DNA of 64,000 bases from Flavobacterium sp. ZT3R18 (GTDB lineage Bacteria > Bacteroidota > Bacteroidia > Flavobacteriales > Flavobacteriaceae), in the NCBI RefSeq assembly GCF_007097385.1, contig NZ_VJZS01000007.1:1-64000 (forward strand), read 5' to 3'. Position numbers and translations under genes: made by a program. The notes beneath the pieces were generated by a model. It did not search any database. It saw only the letters and a list, made by a program, of their open reading frames with translations, and was not told where the DNA came from. Shown here one piece after another: positions 46,541 to 55,689 of this stretch; within the stretch, counting starts at the first letter, position 1, and every line of letters starts with the position of its first letter.

Positions 46541-47068
46541 CTATATTTTAATAAACTCTTTTCCAAATTCATCTACTTTATTCCAATTAGTGTATTCTAT
46601 AACCGTTTTTGAATTAATTGGTCCTTTGGTTATTAGCATAATTAATTTTATTAAAAGCCTATCTTTAAAACTATAAAGTTTATAATCTAATTTTCCGGGA
46701 AAAACAGCAACAAGTGTTGGCTTCCATGCTATGGAATTGAAAAATTTTATCACATAAGGATTGGTGTTTGCTTTGCTTTTCTCAACTTTGCGTGCGACTA
46801 AGTTTACAGAAATAAATGCTGTTTTTTTTGAATTTAAAAAATCAGTATTTTCATTTATAAATGTTGCTATTTGTTCGTTGTGTTTCCCATATCTTATACT
46901 CGAAGCGATAATTATTTTATCATAGGCTGTGATTTTTTGACTTAAATTATCAATAGGAAATATATCAACCAAATGATTATTTAGTATTAAAATTTCCTCT
47001 ATATAGTGACAAATTCTTTTCGTAAGACCATCAACAGATGAATATATAATAATTGTCTTTGTTAGCAT
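46541..47068 (-). CDS. Flavodoxin-domain protein (HemG-like)
   Basis: 175 residues from the ATG at 47068 (MLTKTIIIYSSVDG); the open frame begins at 47101 but the flavodoxin fold starts at the later Met. The FMN phosphate loop SSVDGLTKRI, the second loop IIASSIRYGKHNEQ and NLVARKVEKSKANTNPYV match the flavodoxin-like menaquinone-dependent protoporphyrinogen oxidase HemG. The haem role is probable but not certain, since no haem genes are adjacent. Confidence 0.7.
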   Translation of the reverse strand: MLTKTIIIYSSVDGLTKRICHYIEEILILNNHLVDIFPIDNLSQKITAYDKIIIASSIRYGKHNEQIATFINENTDFLNSKKTAFISVNLVARKVEKSKANTNPYVIKFFNSIAWKPTLVAVFPGKLDYKLYSFKDRLLIKLIMLITKGPINSKTVIEYTNWNKVDEFGKEFIKI

Positions 47069-47171
47069 TGGATTTATTATCAAAGGTTGCAGTGTTTTCA
47101 TAAGGTTTAGTAAAACAAGGGTTTCATTGTTCGTGTTGTGTATGCAGTTAAATCCTTATTGTTGTGCGACA

Positions 47172-48089
47172 TTATTGTAATTCGAAACTGATTCTTTTAT
47201 TCATTTGTTCCGGAATGTAGTGATTTAGTAAATTTGTTTTAGAAATAATTACTTTTTTTAATAATAAATCTATTAAATATTGTAGAAAACCAAGCATTAT
47301 TCTTGAAGGGTCAACAATAATGTAATTGTCGTTAACAAGTATCTTAGGATAATTATGACCTCCTGATTGATAATATAAATCAGTTGATTTTGTTGTTATT
47401 TCTCCAATATTCCCATCTTTATCTTGTCCTATAAGACCAAATATTTCAATAATGGGTTTATTATTTTGACTTATTCCGATTATTCCTCGATTTAGAATAC
47501 ATAATAAATTTGGTCTATGTTCTAAAGCTATATCAGCTATTGCTTTATTATAATGGTTTAATAATGTTGTACTACTTTTAAAAGTTGTATCGAATGCGAA
47601 TATGATACCTATAGGAGAATTGGTATCGCTAACAGTAAAACCGTTACTTATGTTAGATGTAACTTTGTCCTTTATGAATTTTAATTTCTTTAATGACTCA
47701 ATGTTTTTAACAGCAGTTGAGAGTTCTGTTTCATTTATTGATGTCTTTACTTCAATTCCACAATATATTACATCAACAGGATATATAGATGGTTCTTCAT
47801 CTATAAATAATTTTGGATTAAAGAATTTATCTATAATTAAAATGTCTTCTTGTTTGCTTTTATCACATTCACTTCCCGAATTATCAATTACGATACCTGA
47901 ACTGTATTCATACATTTCAGGCAAAAAATCAATTAAAAATTGCCTAATTTCTTTTTCTACTCTTGTGCCTTTAGAAGTTTGATGCTCAATTAATTCTCTT
48001 ATATCTTCAAATCGCGAAAGTATCTGAGCAACACGTCTTTTATAATGTTTAGAAACTCTATCAGTTGCTTTGAAGATAATTGGTTCCAT
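47172..48089 (-). CDS. DUF6602-like protein with nuclease-type fold
   Basis: 305 residues. The first half has a restriction-endonuclease-like layout: a conserved Glu in RVEKEIRQFL (E45 to E47), an acidic residue in KQEDILIID (D82), and EVK (E113, K115) in YCGIEVKTS, consistent with PD-(D/E)xK-type catalysis. The pattern matches my recollection of DUF6602. No methyltransferase or helicase partner is next to it, so it is not part of an obvious restriction or defence system. Its role is unknown. Confidence 0.6.
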   Translation of the reverse strand: MEPIIFKATDRVSKHYKRRVAQILSRFEDIRELIEHQTSKGTRVEKEIRQFLIDFLPEMYEYSSGIVIDNSGSECDKSKQEDILIIDKFFNPKLFIDEEPSIYPVDVIYCGIEVKTSINETELSTAVKNIESLKKLKFIKDKVTSNISNGFTVSDTNSPIGIIFAFDTTFKSSTTLLNHYNKAIADIALEHRPNLLCILNRGIIGISQNNKPIIEIFGLIGQDKDGNIGEITTKSTDLYYQSGGHNYPKILVNDNYIIVDPSRIMLGFLQYLIDLLLKKVIISKTNLLNHYIPEQMNKRISFELQ

Positions 48090-48211
48090 ATTTAATTTAT
48101 TTAAATTTCGTTATTTTCCTGATTCTGCCGTATAATGTCACACGTCTATCTTATCTGCGAAGGTTTCTCCCCTTTTACACAGCTTCAAATGTAATATTTT
48201 TTTCTTACAAA

Positions 48212-49480
48212 CTACTCCCCTTTCGTTCTCTTCTCAGGTCTAATAATCATTCGCAAGGATTGGTCTTTTGAAAAATAAGCAATCATCCAATGGTAAAAAG
48301 TATTCAATCGGTTGCGGTAGGTTATCAAGGACATTAGGTGTACAAATAACCAAATCATCCAAGCCAAAAAGCCTTTGAAATGCATTTTAGGTTTTGGTAA
48401 ATCAACAACGGCTTTGTTTTTTCCAATGATCGCCATTGAACCTTTGTCATTGTATTTAAAAGGTTTCAATGGTTTATTTTGAACCATTAGTTTGAAGTTT
48501 TCGGCCAAATTCACTCCTTGCTGAATCGCTACTTGCGCTACTTGCGGATGACCTTCGTGAAAATCTACATCGTTGAGTTGAATGCAGGTATCGCCAATAG
48601 CGTAGATGTTTTCGGTAGCGTTTACTTTGTTGAACGCATCAGTAGCCATTCGTTTGCCACGACCGTAACTTTCTGTCGGAATTCCTTCGAATTCTCTGGC
48701 TGAAACACCTGCTGCCCAAATTAAATTTTTGGTTTGAATGGTTTTTCCGTCGGCAAAGAAAACGGTGTCGTCTTTATAATCCACCACTCGGGTGTTTAGT
48801 TTTACGACTACTCCAAGTTGGGTTACGGCTTCAAGCGTGTCTGCTTGTGATGCCGCGCTCATGGGCGACAATAAGGCGTCGCCACCATCGACTAGATAAA
48901 TATTACTGGCAGATGTTTCTAATTCGGGATATTCTTTGAGTAATATGCTTTTTCGCATTTCGGCAAACATTCCCGAAACTTCAACACCCGTAGGCCCACC
49001 ACCAACAACGACAATAGTCAATAATTTTCGACGTTCTCGAATGTCTTTGCAAATGGCTGCTTTTTCCAGATTTTTTAATAAGGTATTGCGCATTTCAATG
49101 GCATCGTTGAGTGTTTTCATCGGAATGGCATTTTTCCTGACATTATCCATTCCAAAATAACTGGTTTCGGCTCCGGTTGCAAAAACCAAGTGGTCGTAAT
49201 GCAATTCGCCATTATTGAGGATGATTTTGTTTTCGGCTGGAATAACTTTGAGTAATTCTCCCAAACGAAATTGTAGATTCTTTTTGCCTGCAAAAAACTT
49301 ACGAAAAGGATAACTGATACTTGATGGTTCTAAAAAGGCTGTGGCTACCTGATAGATGAGTGGTGGAAAGAAATTGTAATTGTTTTTGTCTACAAGGGTT
49401 ACTTGAATGTCTTTTTGGTTTGCCAGTTCTTTGGCTAAATTAATTCCGGCAAAACCTCCGCCTATTATTACAATTTCCAT
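48212..49480 (-). CDS. ndh: NAD(P)H dehydrogenase type II (NDH-2-like) flavoprotein
   Basis: 422 residues from the ATG at 49480 (MEIVIIGGGFAG); the open frame extends to 49519 across a terminator-like hairpin, which argues for the later start. Two Rossmann motifs are seen: GGGFAGINLAKEL (FAD) and VVVGGGPTGVEVSGMFAEM (NADH). FIxx-type NIYAIGDTC and a C-terminal hydrophobic anchor (AWMIWLFVHLMSLIT) fit membrane-associated NDH-2, which passes electrons from NADH to quinone. Confidence 0.88.
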   Translation of the reverse strand: MEIVIIGGGFAGINLAKELANQKDIQVTLVDKNNYNFFPPLIYQVATAFLEPSSISYPFRKFFAGKKNLQFRLGELLKVIPAENKIILNNGELHYDHLVFATGAETSYFGMDNVRKNAIPMKTLNDAIEMRNTLLKNLEKAAICKDIRERRKLLTIVVVGGGPTGVEVSGMFAEMRKSILLKEYPELETSASNIYLVDGGDALLSPMSAASQADTLEAVTQLGVVVKLNTRVVDYKDDTVFFADGKTIQTKNLIWAAGVSAREFEGIPTESYGRGKRMATDAFNKVNATENIYAIGDTCIQLNDVDFHEGHPQVAQVAIQQGVNLAENFKLMVQNKPLKPFKYNDKGSMAIIGKNKAVVDLPKPKMHFKGFLAWMIWLFVHLMSLITYRNRLNTFYHWMIAYFSKDQSLRMIIRPEKRTKGE

Positions 49481-49501
49481 ATTGTTTTTTATATGATGTT
49501 T

Positions 49502-49543
49502 AAAAAAAATAGCATCCATAAATATACACTATTTATGGATGCT
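49502..49543 (-). terminator. Terminator-like hairpin between the DEAD-box gene and ndh
   Basis: AGCATCCATAAAT (49511-49523) pairs perfectly with ATTTATGGATGCT (49531-49543). On the minus strand a run of eight T follows (49502-49509 read as A on plus). It ends transcripts from the helicase gene and lies only 22 bases before the ndh start, so it could also act as an ndh attenuator. Confidence 0.75.
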
Positions 49544-49551
49544 ATAGGAAT

Positions 49552-49652
49552 TAGTTTTCAGTTTTTAGTCTCAGTTTTCAGTCTCTGTTTGAGTCTGAGT
49601 CTCAATTTTTATTCACAGTTTTGTATTTACAACAACTCTGAAAACTGCGACT
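49552..49652. repeat. TTTCAGT/ACTGAAA short-repeat tract
   Basis: Units such as TAGTTTTCAGTTTTTAGTCT and CAGTTTTCAGTCT are followed by the inverse ACTCTGAAAACTGCGACTAG at the right edge. The same family is found at 7144 and 59490. Confidence 0.7.
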
Positions 49653-49665
49653 AGTATGTAAACAA

Positions 49666-51003
49666 CTAGTCTCTTTTCAACTTTTTAACTGGCTTTTCGG
49701 CTATTTCAGTTTTGTTTTGCAATAAATAACTGGCTAACAATTTTTCGATCAATTCGTCTTTGGTCAGATGATGAAAAATGGTTTTTATTTTTGTTTTTAA
49801 TTCGGTATCGACATCATGATTGGGTTTTGTTTTGAAGATTTGCTTAGCCCATAAAAGCGTGTTGTTTTCTTCAATACTCGCTACAGATGGTTTTTTATAT
49901 TTGGTAAACTGGATTCCCAATTCTTTTTCGAAATCAGCAATTTCAGCTACTTCCTCAGGTTGTAAAACGGTCAAAGAAAGTCCTTTGGCCCCTGCCCTAG
50001 CCGTTCTTCCGCTACGGTGTACGTACACTTCATACACATCTGGCAAGTGATAATTAACAACGTAAGAGATTTCTTTTACGTCAATTCCTCTGGCAGCCAA
50101 ATCGGTCGCTACCAATATGTTGATGTGTCCTTCACGAAATTGCTCCATGATTCGGTCACGGATTCCTTGTGACAAACTTCCGTGTAAAGCTCCTGAAGAA
50201 AATCTGTTGATGGCTAGATTTTTGGCTAATTTATTGACAGCCGCTTTGGTTTTACAAAAGATAATACCGCGTTCTCCTTCTTTCGAATTTAGGAAATGCA
50301 TTAAAACATCCAGTTTTTCGATAGGATCTACCACAATGTAGTTGTGGTCAATGCCTTGATTACCGACTGTTTCCATGTTGGCACTTACCTGAACTACGTT
50401 CTTATTAAGGTAATTTTGAACTAATTGCTTAATGGTTCCCGGCATAGTAGCCGAAAACAAAAAGGTTCTGTAAGTTTTAGGTAATTCAGTTATAATTTCG
50501 TCTAAACCTTCTTTAAGGATGGTTACCATTTCATCGGCTTCATCGAGAACTAAAAATTTAGTTTCTTTTAGACTAATAGCTTTGCGTTGCAACAAATCAA
50601 TCAAACGACCTGGCGTTGCTACAACGATGTGCGTTGGAGCTGTTAATCGTTCGATTTGTGGTTTAATTGGTATTCCACCACAAACGGTTGCTATAGAAAC
50701 TTCGGGAAGGTATTTTGCATAATCTTCTAGATTACGAAAAATTTGTTGTCCCAATTCTCTGGTTGGCACTAAAATTACGACTTGCACTGCAGGTAATTGT
50801 GTGTCTATTAATTGTAATAATGGCAATCCAAAAGCAGCAGTTTTACCGGTTCCTGTTTTGGCAAGTCCCACAATATCAGTAGTGTTTGCTAAAAGTAATG
50901 GAATGGTTTTTTTCTGAATTTCTGTTGGTTCAACAATTCCCATTTCGGTAATCGCTTTTAGTATTCCTTTTGAAACTCCTAAATCTGAGAATTGTTTTGA
51001 CAT
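49666..51003 (-). CDS. DEAD-box RNA helicase
   Basis: 445 residues from the ATG at 51003 (MSKQFSDLGVSKG); the longer frame to 51105 runs into the structured element at 51055. Motifs: AKTGTGKTAAFGLP (I), PTRELGQQ (Ia), VLDEADEM (II), FSATMP (III), ARGIDVKE and HRSGRTARAG (V, VI). It resembles the RhlE/CshA-type cold or ribosome-related helicases. A structured RNA-like element lies just upstream. Confidence 0.92.
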   Translation of the reverse strand: MSKQFSDLGVSKGILKAITEMGIVEPTEIQKKTIPLLLANTTDIVGLAKTGTGKTAAFGLPLLQLIDTQLPAVQVVILVPTRELGQQIFRNLEDYAKYLPEVSIATVCGGIPIKPQIERLTAPTHIVVATPGRLIDLLQRKAISLKETKFLVLDEADEMVTILKEGLDEIITELPKTYRTFLFSATMPGTIKQLVQNYLNKNVVQVSANMETVGNQGIDHNYIVVDPIEKLDVLMHFLNSKEGERGIIFCKTKAAVNKLAKNLAINRFSSGALHGSLSQGIRDRIMEQFREGHINILVATDLAARGIDVKEISYVVNYHLPDVYEVYVHRSGRTARAGAKGLSLTVLQPEEVAEIADFEKELGIQFTKYKKPSVASIEENNTLLWAKQIFKTKPNHDVDTELKTKIKTIFHHLTKDELIEKLLASYLLQNKTEIAEKPVKKLKRD

Positions 51004-51054
51004 TTTTTTTGTTTTTAATTTTATGAAATGGTCTTGATTACCACTTTGTTTTTT

Positions 51055-51137
51055 AGCCCCGATAGAAGTGAAAATCCTTTTATGTCTCGTTTTTTTACGA
51101 GACATAAAAGATTGTAACGGATAGCGGGATTAGCTCC
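51055..51137 (+). ncRNA. Flavo-1-like structured intergenic element
   Basis: Begins AGCCCCGATAGAAGTGAAAA, contains a perfect 14-bp hairpin (CTTTTATGTCTCGT 51077-51090 with ACGAGACATAAAAG 51097-51110), and ends GTAACGGATAGCGGGATTAG and CTCC. The conserved outer parts AGCCCCGAT and GCGGGATTAGCTCC with a variable hairpin are a pattern I recall as ubiquitous in Flavobacteria and close to the Rfam Flavo-1 motif. Assignment from memory; strand is taken from the reading direction of the conserved parts. Confidence 0.5.
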
Positions 51138-51207
51138 TGAAAACTATTATACTATATGAGACAGCTCTATGACTGAACACTTGTAACTGAATACTGACCA
51201 CTACTTT

Positions 51208-52746
51208 TTAATCGGCTTCGTTCATGATTTTCTCACGATATTTCTTTCCGATTAACAAGGTCATTTTTAGTTTGTAATCATCCATAAGCCATTCTCTGTA
51301 GTTTTTGCTACATTGGCTCAGGCATTTTGAAAATCGTTTTACGCGACATTCGATATCGGCTTCTAATTCTCTTGATAATGCTTTGGCTTCTTGTAATTCT
51401 TCGGAATTATCGACACACATGGCAGCGTGTTGATCGATTGATTTCTCTAGAACTACTTTGGATCTTAAATTTTGTGCAATTGCCAGTTTGTGTTCTTCAT
51501 CTACATCAAAAGTCACATCGGCAGTTTTGCTGAATTTGGCACGCAATTCTGGTGGCATAGCGTATTTGAAATACAACTCAATCTCCGTATCATCCCTTAA
51601 ATTTTCTAAGTAAAACTCAGGAGATTTAAAGATATGTTGCCAGTTTACAGGCTCACTCCACAACCCAAAACGGGCTGCATTGTTACCCAAATCGATAACA
51701 TTAAAGATGTCTTTATTTGGTAGTTTTCTAGACCCACGACCAATCATTTGATAATATAAAGTAAGTGATTTTGTGGCTCTATTTAATATAATTGTTTCAA
51801 CGGTAGGCTCATCAAAACCAGTGGTAAGGATACCAACCGAGGTAAGAATCGCATCTGGAGTATGCTTGAACCAATGTAAAATCTCTTTACGTTCTTCGTT
51901 GCTACTGGTGTTGTCCAGATGGCGAATACCATAACCTGCTTCTCTAAAAGTTTCGTACACATAAAGAGATGTGTTGATACCATTATTGAAAATCAAGGTT
52001 TTTTTGCCCAAAGATTTCTCGGTATAAGCGTGCAATAATTTCTCCTGCATGGCCATATTGGTATATAAATCATCTGATGATTTAACGGTATAATCACCAT
52101 TAATACCTACTTTTAATGATGTTAATCCAACATCATAACTATAGGTAACTGCTTTTGCCAAGAAACCATTTTCTATCAATGAGCTAATGGTGTCTCCCAC
52201 AATTAGTTCATTATAGCTTTGGTGCATTGGTAATTTGATGTTTGAACTCAATGGTGTTGCTGTCACACCTAGTATAAATGCATTCTTGAAAGAGCTCAAT
52301 AACTTTCGGAATGAATTGTAATGCGCCTCATCAATAATGACTAGGCCGATATTGTCTAAATGTAGTTTTTCGTCATTGATACGGTTTTTCAAAGTCTCGA
52401 CCATGGCCACAAAACAAGAATAATCGTTTTGGTCTGGAAGTTCTTTTACTTTACTATTGATGATTTTGTTTTTTACGCCAAAACCTTTTAGCATTTTTGA
52501 AGTTTGCTTACACAACTCTATACGGTGTGTAAGTACAACTACTTTTTTCTTGTGTTGCGATAAATAACGACGAACGATTTCGGAAAAAATCACTGTTTTT
52601 CCACCACCTGTCGGCAATTGGTATAATAAATGGTGTTGCGGAGGTGCATTGTCTATACGTTCAAATATAGCGTCAATGTCCCCTTGTTGGTAAGCGTAAA
52701 GTTCTTTTTTGCTTTCAATTTCAATTTCTAACGTGTCTTGATGCAT
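51208..52746 (-). CDS. SF2 helicase (DEAD/DEAH-box)
   Basis: 512 residues. Motifs: LPTGGGKTVIFSEI (I), VIIDEAHYNSF (II), GVTATP (III), TGFDEPTVETIIL (V) and QMIGRGSRKLPNK (VI). The ATPase core is followed by a ~130-residue C-terminal extension rich in Cys and charged residues (CRVKRFSKCLSQCSKNYREW). The family is the RAD25/UvrB-type DNA helicases of unknown detail. Confidence 0.85.
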   Translation of the reverse strand: MHQDTLEIEIESKKELYAYQQGDIDAIFERIDNAPPQHHLLYQLPTGGGKTVIFSEIVRRYLSQHKKKVVVLTHRIELCKQTSKMLKGFGVKNKIINSKVKELPDQNDYSCFVAMVETLKNRINDEKLHLDNIGLVIIDEAHYNSFRKLLSSFKNAFILGVTATPLSSNIKLPMHQSYNELIVGDTISSLIENGFLAKAVTYSYDVGLTSLKVGINGDYTVKSSDDLYTNMAMQEKLLHAYTEKSLGKKTLIFNNGINTSLYVYETFREAGYGIRHLDNTSSNEERKEILHWFKHTPDAILTSVGILTTGFDEPTVETIILNRATKSLTLYYQMIGRGSRKLPNKDIFNVIDLGNNAARFGLWSEPVNWQHIFKSPEFYLENLRDDTEIELYFKYAMPPELRAKFSKTADVTFDVDEEHKLAIAQNLRSKVVLEKSIDQHAAMCVDNSEELQEAKALSRELEADIECRVKRFSKCLSQCSKNYREWLMDDYKLKMTLLIGKKYREKIMNEAD

Positions 52747-52858
52747 TGTATTTTATTGGATTTTTGCAAAACTACACCTAAAAAACAGTTATTCAGCCAA
52801 AATTTATTTAAAAAATATAGGAGGGATTAAATAAAATTAATTTAAAGACCAATAATAA

Positions 52859-53389
52859 CTAATCAAACTGTTCTGTAATTGTTTTAAAATCAGATTCGTT
52901 ATACCATTTTTGCAAAAAAGCTTGACGATGTGCTTCTCTAATTCTGGTTTTGAATTCGGCTGTAATTCCACTCGAAATAATAAAATTCACAGCTTGTTCG
53001 AAAGAATTGAAAATACTTTTATAGAATAATTCTTGTTTTACAGTATTCTCGGCTGAGAAAGTCTGCGCAATTTCAATATTATAAAGCATCACATCGGCAA
53101 TCACAAAAGGATCGACGCCTAATAACATAAAATGCTTGATGTATTTTTGAGCTACAGAACGTCTCAATTTTGGTTTTTTTCTTTTTCCTGTAGTTTTTAT
53201 AGGGAAATATTCATTGGAGATTTTGAGTTTGCATTCCTGTAACAGTGTTTCTTCTTTTGGATTAAATACAAAATTATAATACACTTTTACTGGACTGAAC
53301 TTTTCATACAATTCGAGGATTTGCTCTTCTAATTGCTCTTTATTGAGTTCATTTAAATATTTTTTTAAATCTCGCTTGCTCATTTTCAA
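52859..53389 (-). CDS. DUF6155-like hypothetical protein
   Basis: 176 residues, very charged and helical: KRDLKKYLNELNKEQLEEQI at the start, a basic block TGKRKKPKLRRSVAQKYIKH (about 65-84) and a Phe-rich C-terminus. It resembles the DUF6155 family, which has no known function. The second Met (53383) may be the true start. Confidence 0.6.
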   Translation of the reverse strand: MKMSKRDLKKYLNELNKEQLEEQILELYEKFSPVKVYYNFVFNPKEETLLQECKLKISNEYFPIKTTGKRKKPKLRRSVAQKYIKHFMLLGVDPFVIADVMLYNIEIAQTFSAENTVKQELFYKSIFNSFEQAVNFIISSGITAEFKTRIREAHRQAFLQKWYNESDFKTITEQFD

Positions 53390-53569
53390 AGTTTAAGAAT
53401 ACAAAAGTAATTTACTTTGGCATTCAATACTGCAATAATCAATGTTATTACTTAATTTTGCCTTTAATTTTAAGGATTTTGCATTAGGAATGATTTGTTT
53501 TCTCGAATTGTACTTAATTCTTATTTTTAATACTTACTACTCAATAATTAAACACTTAATTCTCTCCTT

Positions 53570-53845
53570 ATGCTCAAGATTTTTAAGATTACCGCCATTT
53601 TAGAAGGAATCTCTTATTTGGTTTTATTTTCGAATATGCTTTTTGTTAAACCCACTCATATTGAATTGTACAAAACATTGTTGTACCCAATCGGAATGAG
53701 TCATGGCGTATTATTTATAGGTTATGTTTTGTTGGCTTTTTTATTGAAAAGCGCTCAAAACTGGGATTTTAAAAATTTCAGCTTTATATTACTTGCTTCG
53801 GTATTGCCTTTTGGAACTTTTATTGTTGAAAAAAAATACTTGTAA
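53570..53845 (+). CDS. DUF3817 family membrane protein
   Basis: 91 residues with three hydrophobic helices: KITAILEGISYLVLFSNMLF, GMSHGVLFIGYVLLAFLL and LASVLPFGTFIVEKK. EGISY and the HG/PFGTF pattern are typical of DUF3817. It starts a two-gene run: the MscS gene begins 3 bases after its stop codon. Confidence 0.8.
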   Translation: MLKIFKITAILEGISYLVLFSNMLFVKPTHIELYKTLLYPIGMSHGVLFIGYVLLAFLLKSAQNWDFKNFSFILLASVLPFGTFIVEKKYL

Positions 53846-53848
53846 AAC

Positions 53849-55105
53849 ATGAACAAACTCATTCATCTCATTTTTAGTTTCCTCTACCCTGTTTTCAGAC
53901 ATTGGGGTTTGAGTCGAAGTTTTGCGACTTATTTGAGTTTGTTTTTCAATACAATTGTACTTTGTTTTCTGGCTTATGGTTTATATGTAGTTTTCCGATT
54001 TATTTTGGTAACCATAATGGCTATTGTTGCCCAAAGAACCAAAACCAAGTTTGATGATTTGTTGGTTAACAATAAAACAGCCAAATATATAGCCTACTTA
54101 TTCCCATTATTTTTTGTCTTTAAATCGGTTCCTGTACTATTGGATAAGTTTGAATATTGGGAAGGTATTTTTGGAAAATTAGTGGGAATTTATATCGTTC
54201 TGTTGATTTTATGGATTATTCGAACCGTATTTAATTCCTTGCGAGATTATCTAAAACTGATTCCAAGATACAGCGATAAACCCATCGATAGCTTCATTCA
54301 GGTTATTATGATTGTGCTGTGGATGTTTGGAATCGCAGTGATTATCTCAAAATTGTTTGATATTGACCAAAAGGAATTGTTGACCATTCTTGGAGCAGTT
54401 TCGGCAGTGATTATCTTGGTTTTTAGAGATACTATTTTAGGTTTTGTGGCGAGTGTTCAAGTGGCGATAAATGATATGGTACGCATAGGCGACTGGATTA
54501 CCATGGATCGTTATGGTGCCGATGGAGATGTGATAGAAATCAATCTGGCTACCGTAAAAGTTCGAAATTTTGATAATACCACGACTACGATTCCAACCTA
54601 TAGTTTAAGTTCCGATTCGTTTCAAAACTGGAGAGGAATGCTTAACTCTGATGGAAGACGTATCAAGAGACACATTACAATCAAAGCCAGTAGCATTCGG
54701 TTTTTACAAGATCAAGAACTCATTAATTTAAAAAGAATAGAACTTTTGAGTGCTTATATTGATCTTCGAAAAGCCGAAGTTGACACCTACAATCGAGGGC
54801 ATAAAATTGATAAAAGTCTGGCTATAAATGGCCGAAACTTAACTAATTTGGGTTTGTTCCGAAAATACATTACACAATATCTACAGCAATATCCAGGATT
54901 AAACAAGGATATGATAATGCTTTGCAGACAATTGCAACCCACTCCTTATGGTATTCCCCTTGAAGTGTATGCTTTTTCTAAAGACAAGCGTTTTGAAAAT
55001 TACGAATACATCATGTCTGATATATTCGACCATATTATTGCCTCGGTTCCTTACTTTGATTTAGAAATTTTTGTAATGCCTTCTGAGAATATAGTAAAAC
55101 CTTAA
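53849..55105 (+). CDS. MscS-family mechanosensitive channel
   Basis: 418 residues. Four or five N-terminal helices precede the pore-lining TM3 and beta domain (about 175-245: LTILGAVSAVIILVFRDTIL, NDMVRIGDWITMDRYGADGDVIEINLATVKVRNFDNTTTTIPTYSLSS, split here) of the MscS family. Members release solutes on hypo-osmotic shock. It is co-transcribed with DUF3817. Confidence 0.85.
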   Translation: MNKLIHLIFSFLYPVFRHWGLSRSFATYLSLFFNTIVLCFLAYGLYVVFRFILVTIMAIVAQRTKTKFDDLLVNNKTAKYIAYLFPLFFVFKSVPVLLDKFEYWEGIFGKLVGIYIVLLILWIIRTVFNSLRDYLKLIPRYSDKPIDSFIQVIMIVLWMFGIAVIISKLFDIDQKELLTILGAVSAVIILVFRDTILGFVASVQVAINDMVRIGDWITMDRYGADGDVIEINLATVKVRNFDNTTTTIPTYSLSSDSFQNWRGMLNSDGRRIKRHITIKASSIRFLQDQELINLKRIELLSAYIDLRKAEVDTYNRGHKIDKSLAINGRNLTNLGLFRKYITQYLQQYPGLNKDMIMLCRQLQPTPYGIPLEVYAFSKDKRFENYEYIMSDIFDHIIASVPYFDLEIFVMPSENIVKP

Positions 55106-55125
55106 AAGTTTTAAGCAATAAAATT

Positions 55126-55180
55126 AAAATCTGAATAAATCTGAATGTAAATAACACGGCGATTTATTCAGATTTTTTTA
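55126..55180 (+). terminator. Terminator after the MscS gene
   Basis: AAAATCTGAATAAATC (55126-55141) pairs exactly with GATTTATTCAGATTTT (55161-55176) around a 19-base loop, followed by T's. Confidence 0.8.
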
Positions 55181-55229
55181 TGCTTTTCAAATTACATAAT
55201 CTTAGCTGCTCAGAATCTTAGCACCTTTT

Positions 55230-55616
55230 TTAAACTATTCTATTTTTCACAAACTCAATCTCCGTTTTCCCGTGTGCTTTTGGTTTACCATCCTCGCCTA
55301 GATTTACCATGGTAGTGTTATCTATAGTAATGATTGTCTCACGGGTCATCATGTTTCGTGCTTCACATTTTAATACTAGTGAAGTGTTTCCAAATTTAAC
55401 TACGTCAATCCCAATTTCGATAATATCCCCTTGTCTTGCAGAGCTTCTAAAATTAATTTCAGACATGTGTTTGGTAACAATTCTGGTATTTTCTAATTGT
55501 ATAATAGAATACAAAGCCAACTCTTCATCAATCCAAGCTAATAGTTTACCGCCAAATAATGAACCGTTTGGGTTTAAGTCTTCTGGTTTTACCCATTTTC
55601 TAGTATGAAATCGCAT
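55230..55616 (-). CDS. Hotdog-fold acyl-CoA thioesterase (YciA-like)
   Basis: 128 residues. The hotdog helix NPNGSLFGGKLLAWIDEEL with the N/D pair and FRSSARQGDIIEIG match acyl-CoA hydrolases of the YciA/BACH type. It cleaves acyl-CoA thioesters. It reads minus, apart from its neighbours. Confidence 0.85.
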   Translation of the reverse strand: MRFHTRKWVKPEDLNPNGSLFGGKLLAWIDEELALYSIIQLENTRIVTKHMSEINFRSSARQGDIIEIGIDVVKFGNTSLVLKCEARNMMTRETIITIDNTTMVNLGEDGKPKAHGKTEIEFVKNRIV

Positions 55617-55689
55617 ATTTGTTTATTTAATAATGCTAAAATAAGACATTGCTATCAGTAATTTTTATATTTTTAAATAAAAAAGAAAG

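Noticed and set aside
47602..47982. 126-codon plus-strand ORF opposite the DUF6602-like gene
   Set aside because: It mirrors the real gene's conserved segment and has no upstream signal.
45842..48089. A phage-defence island
   Set aside because: Only a toxin-antitoxin-like pair and one nuclease-fold protein are seen; no restriction, CBASS, Thoeris or similar set is complete.
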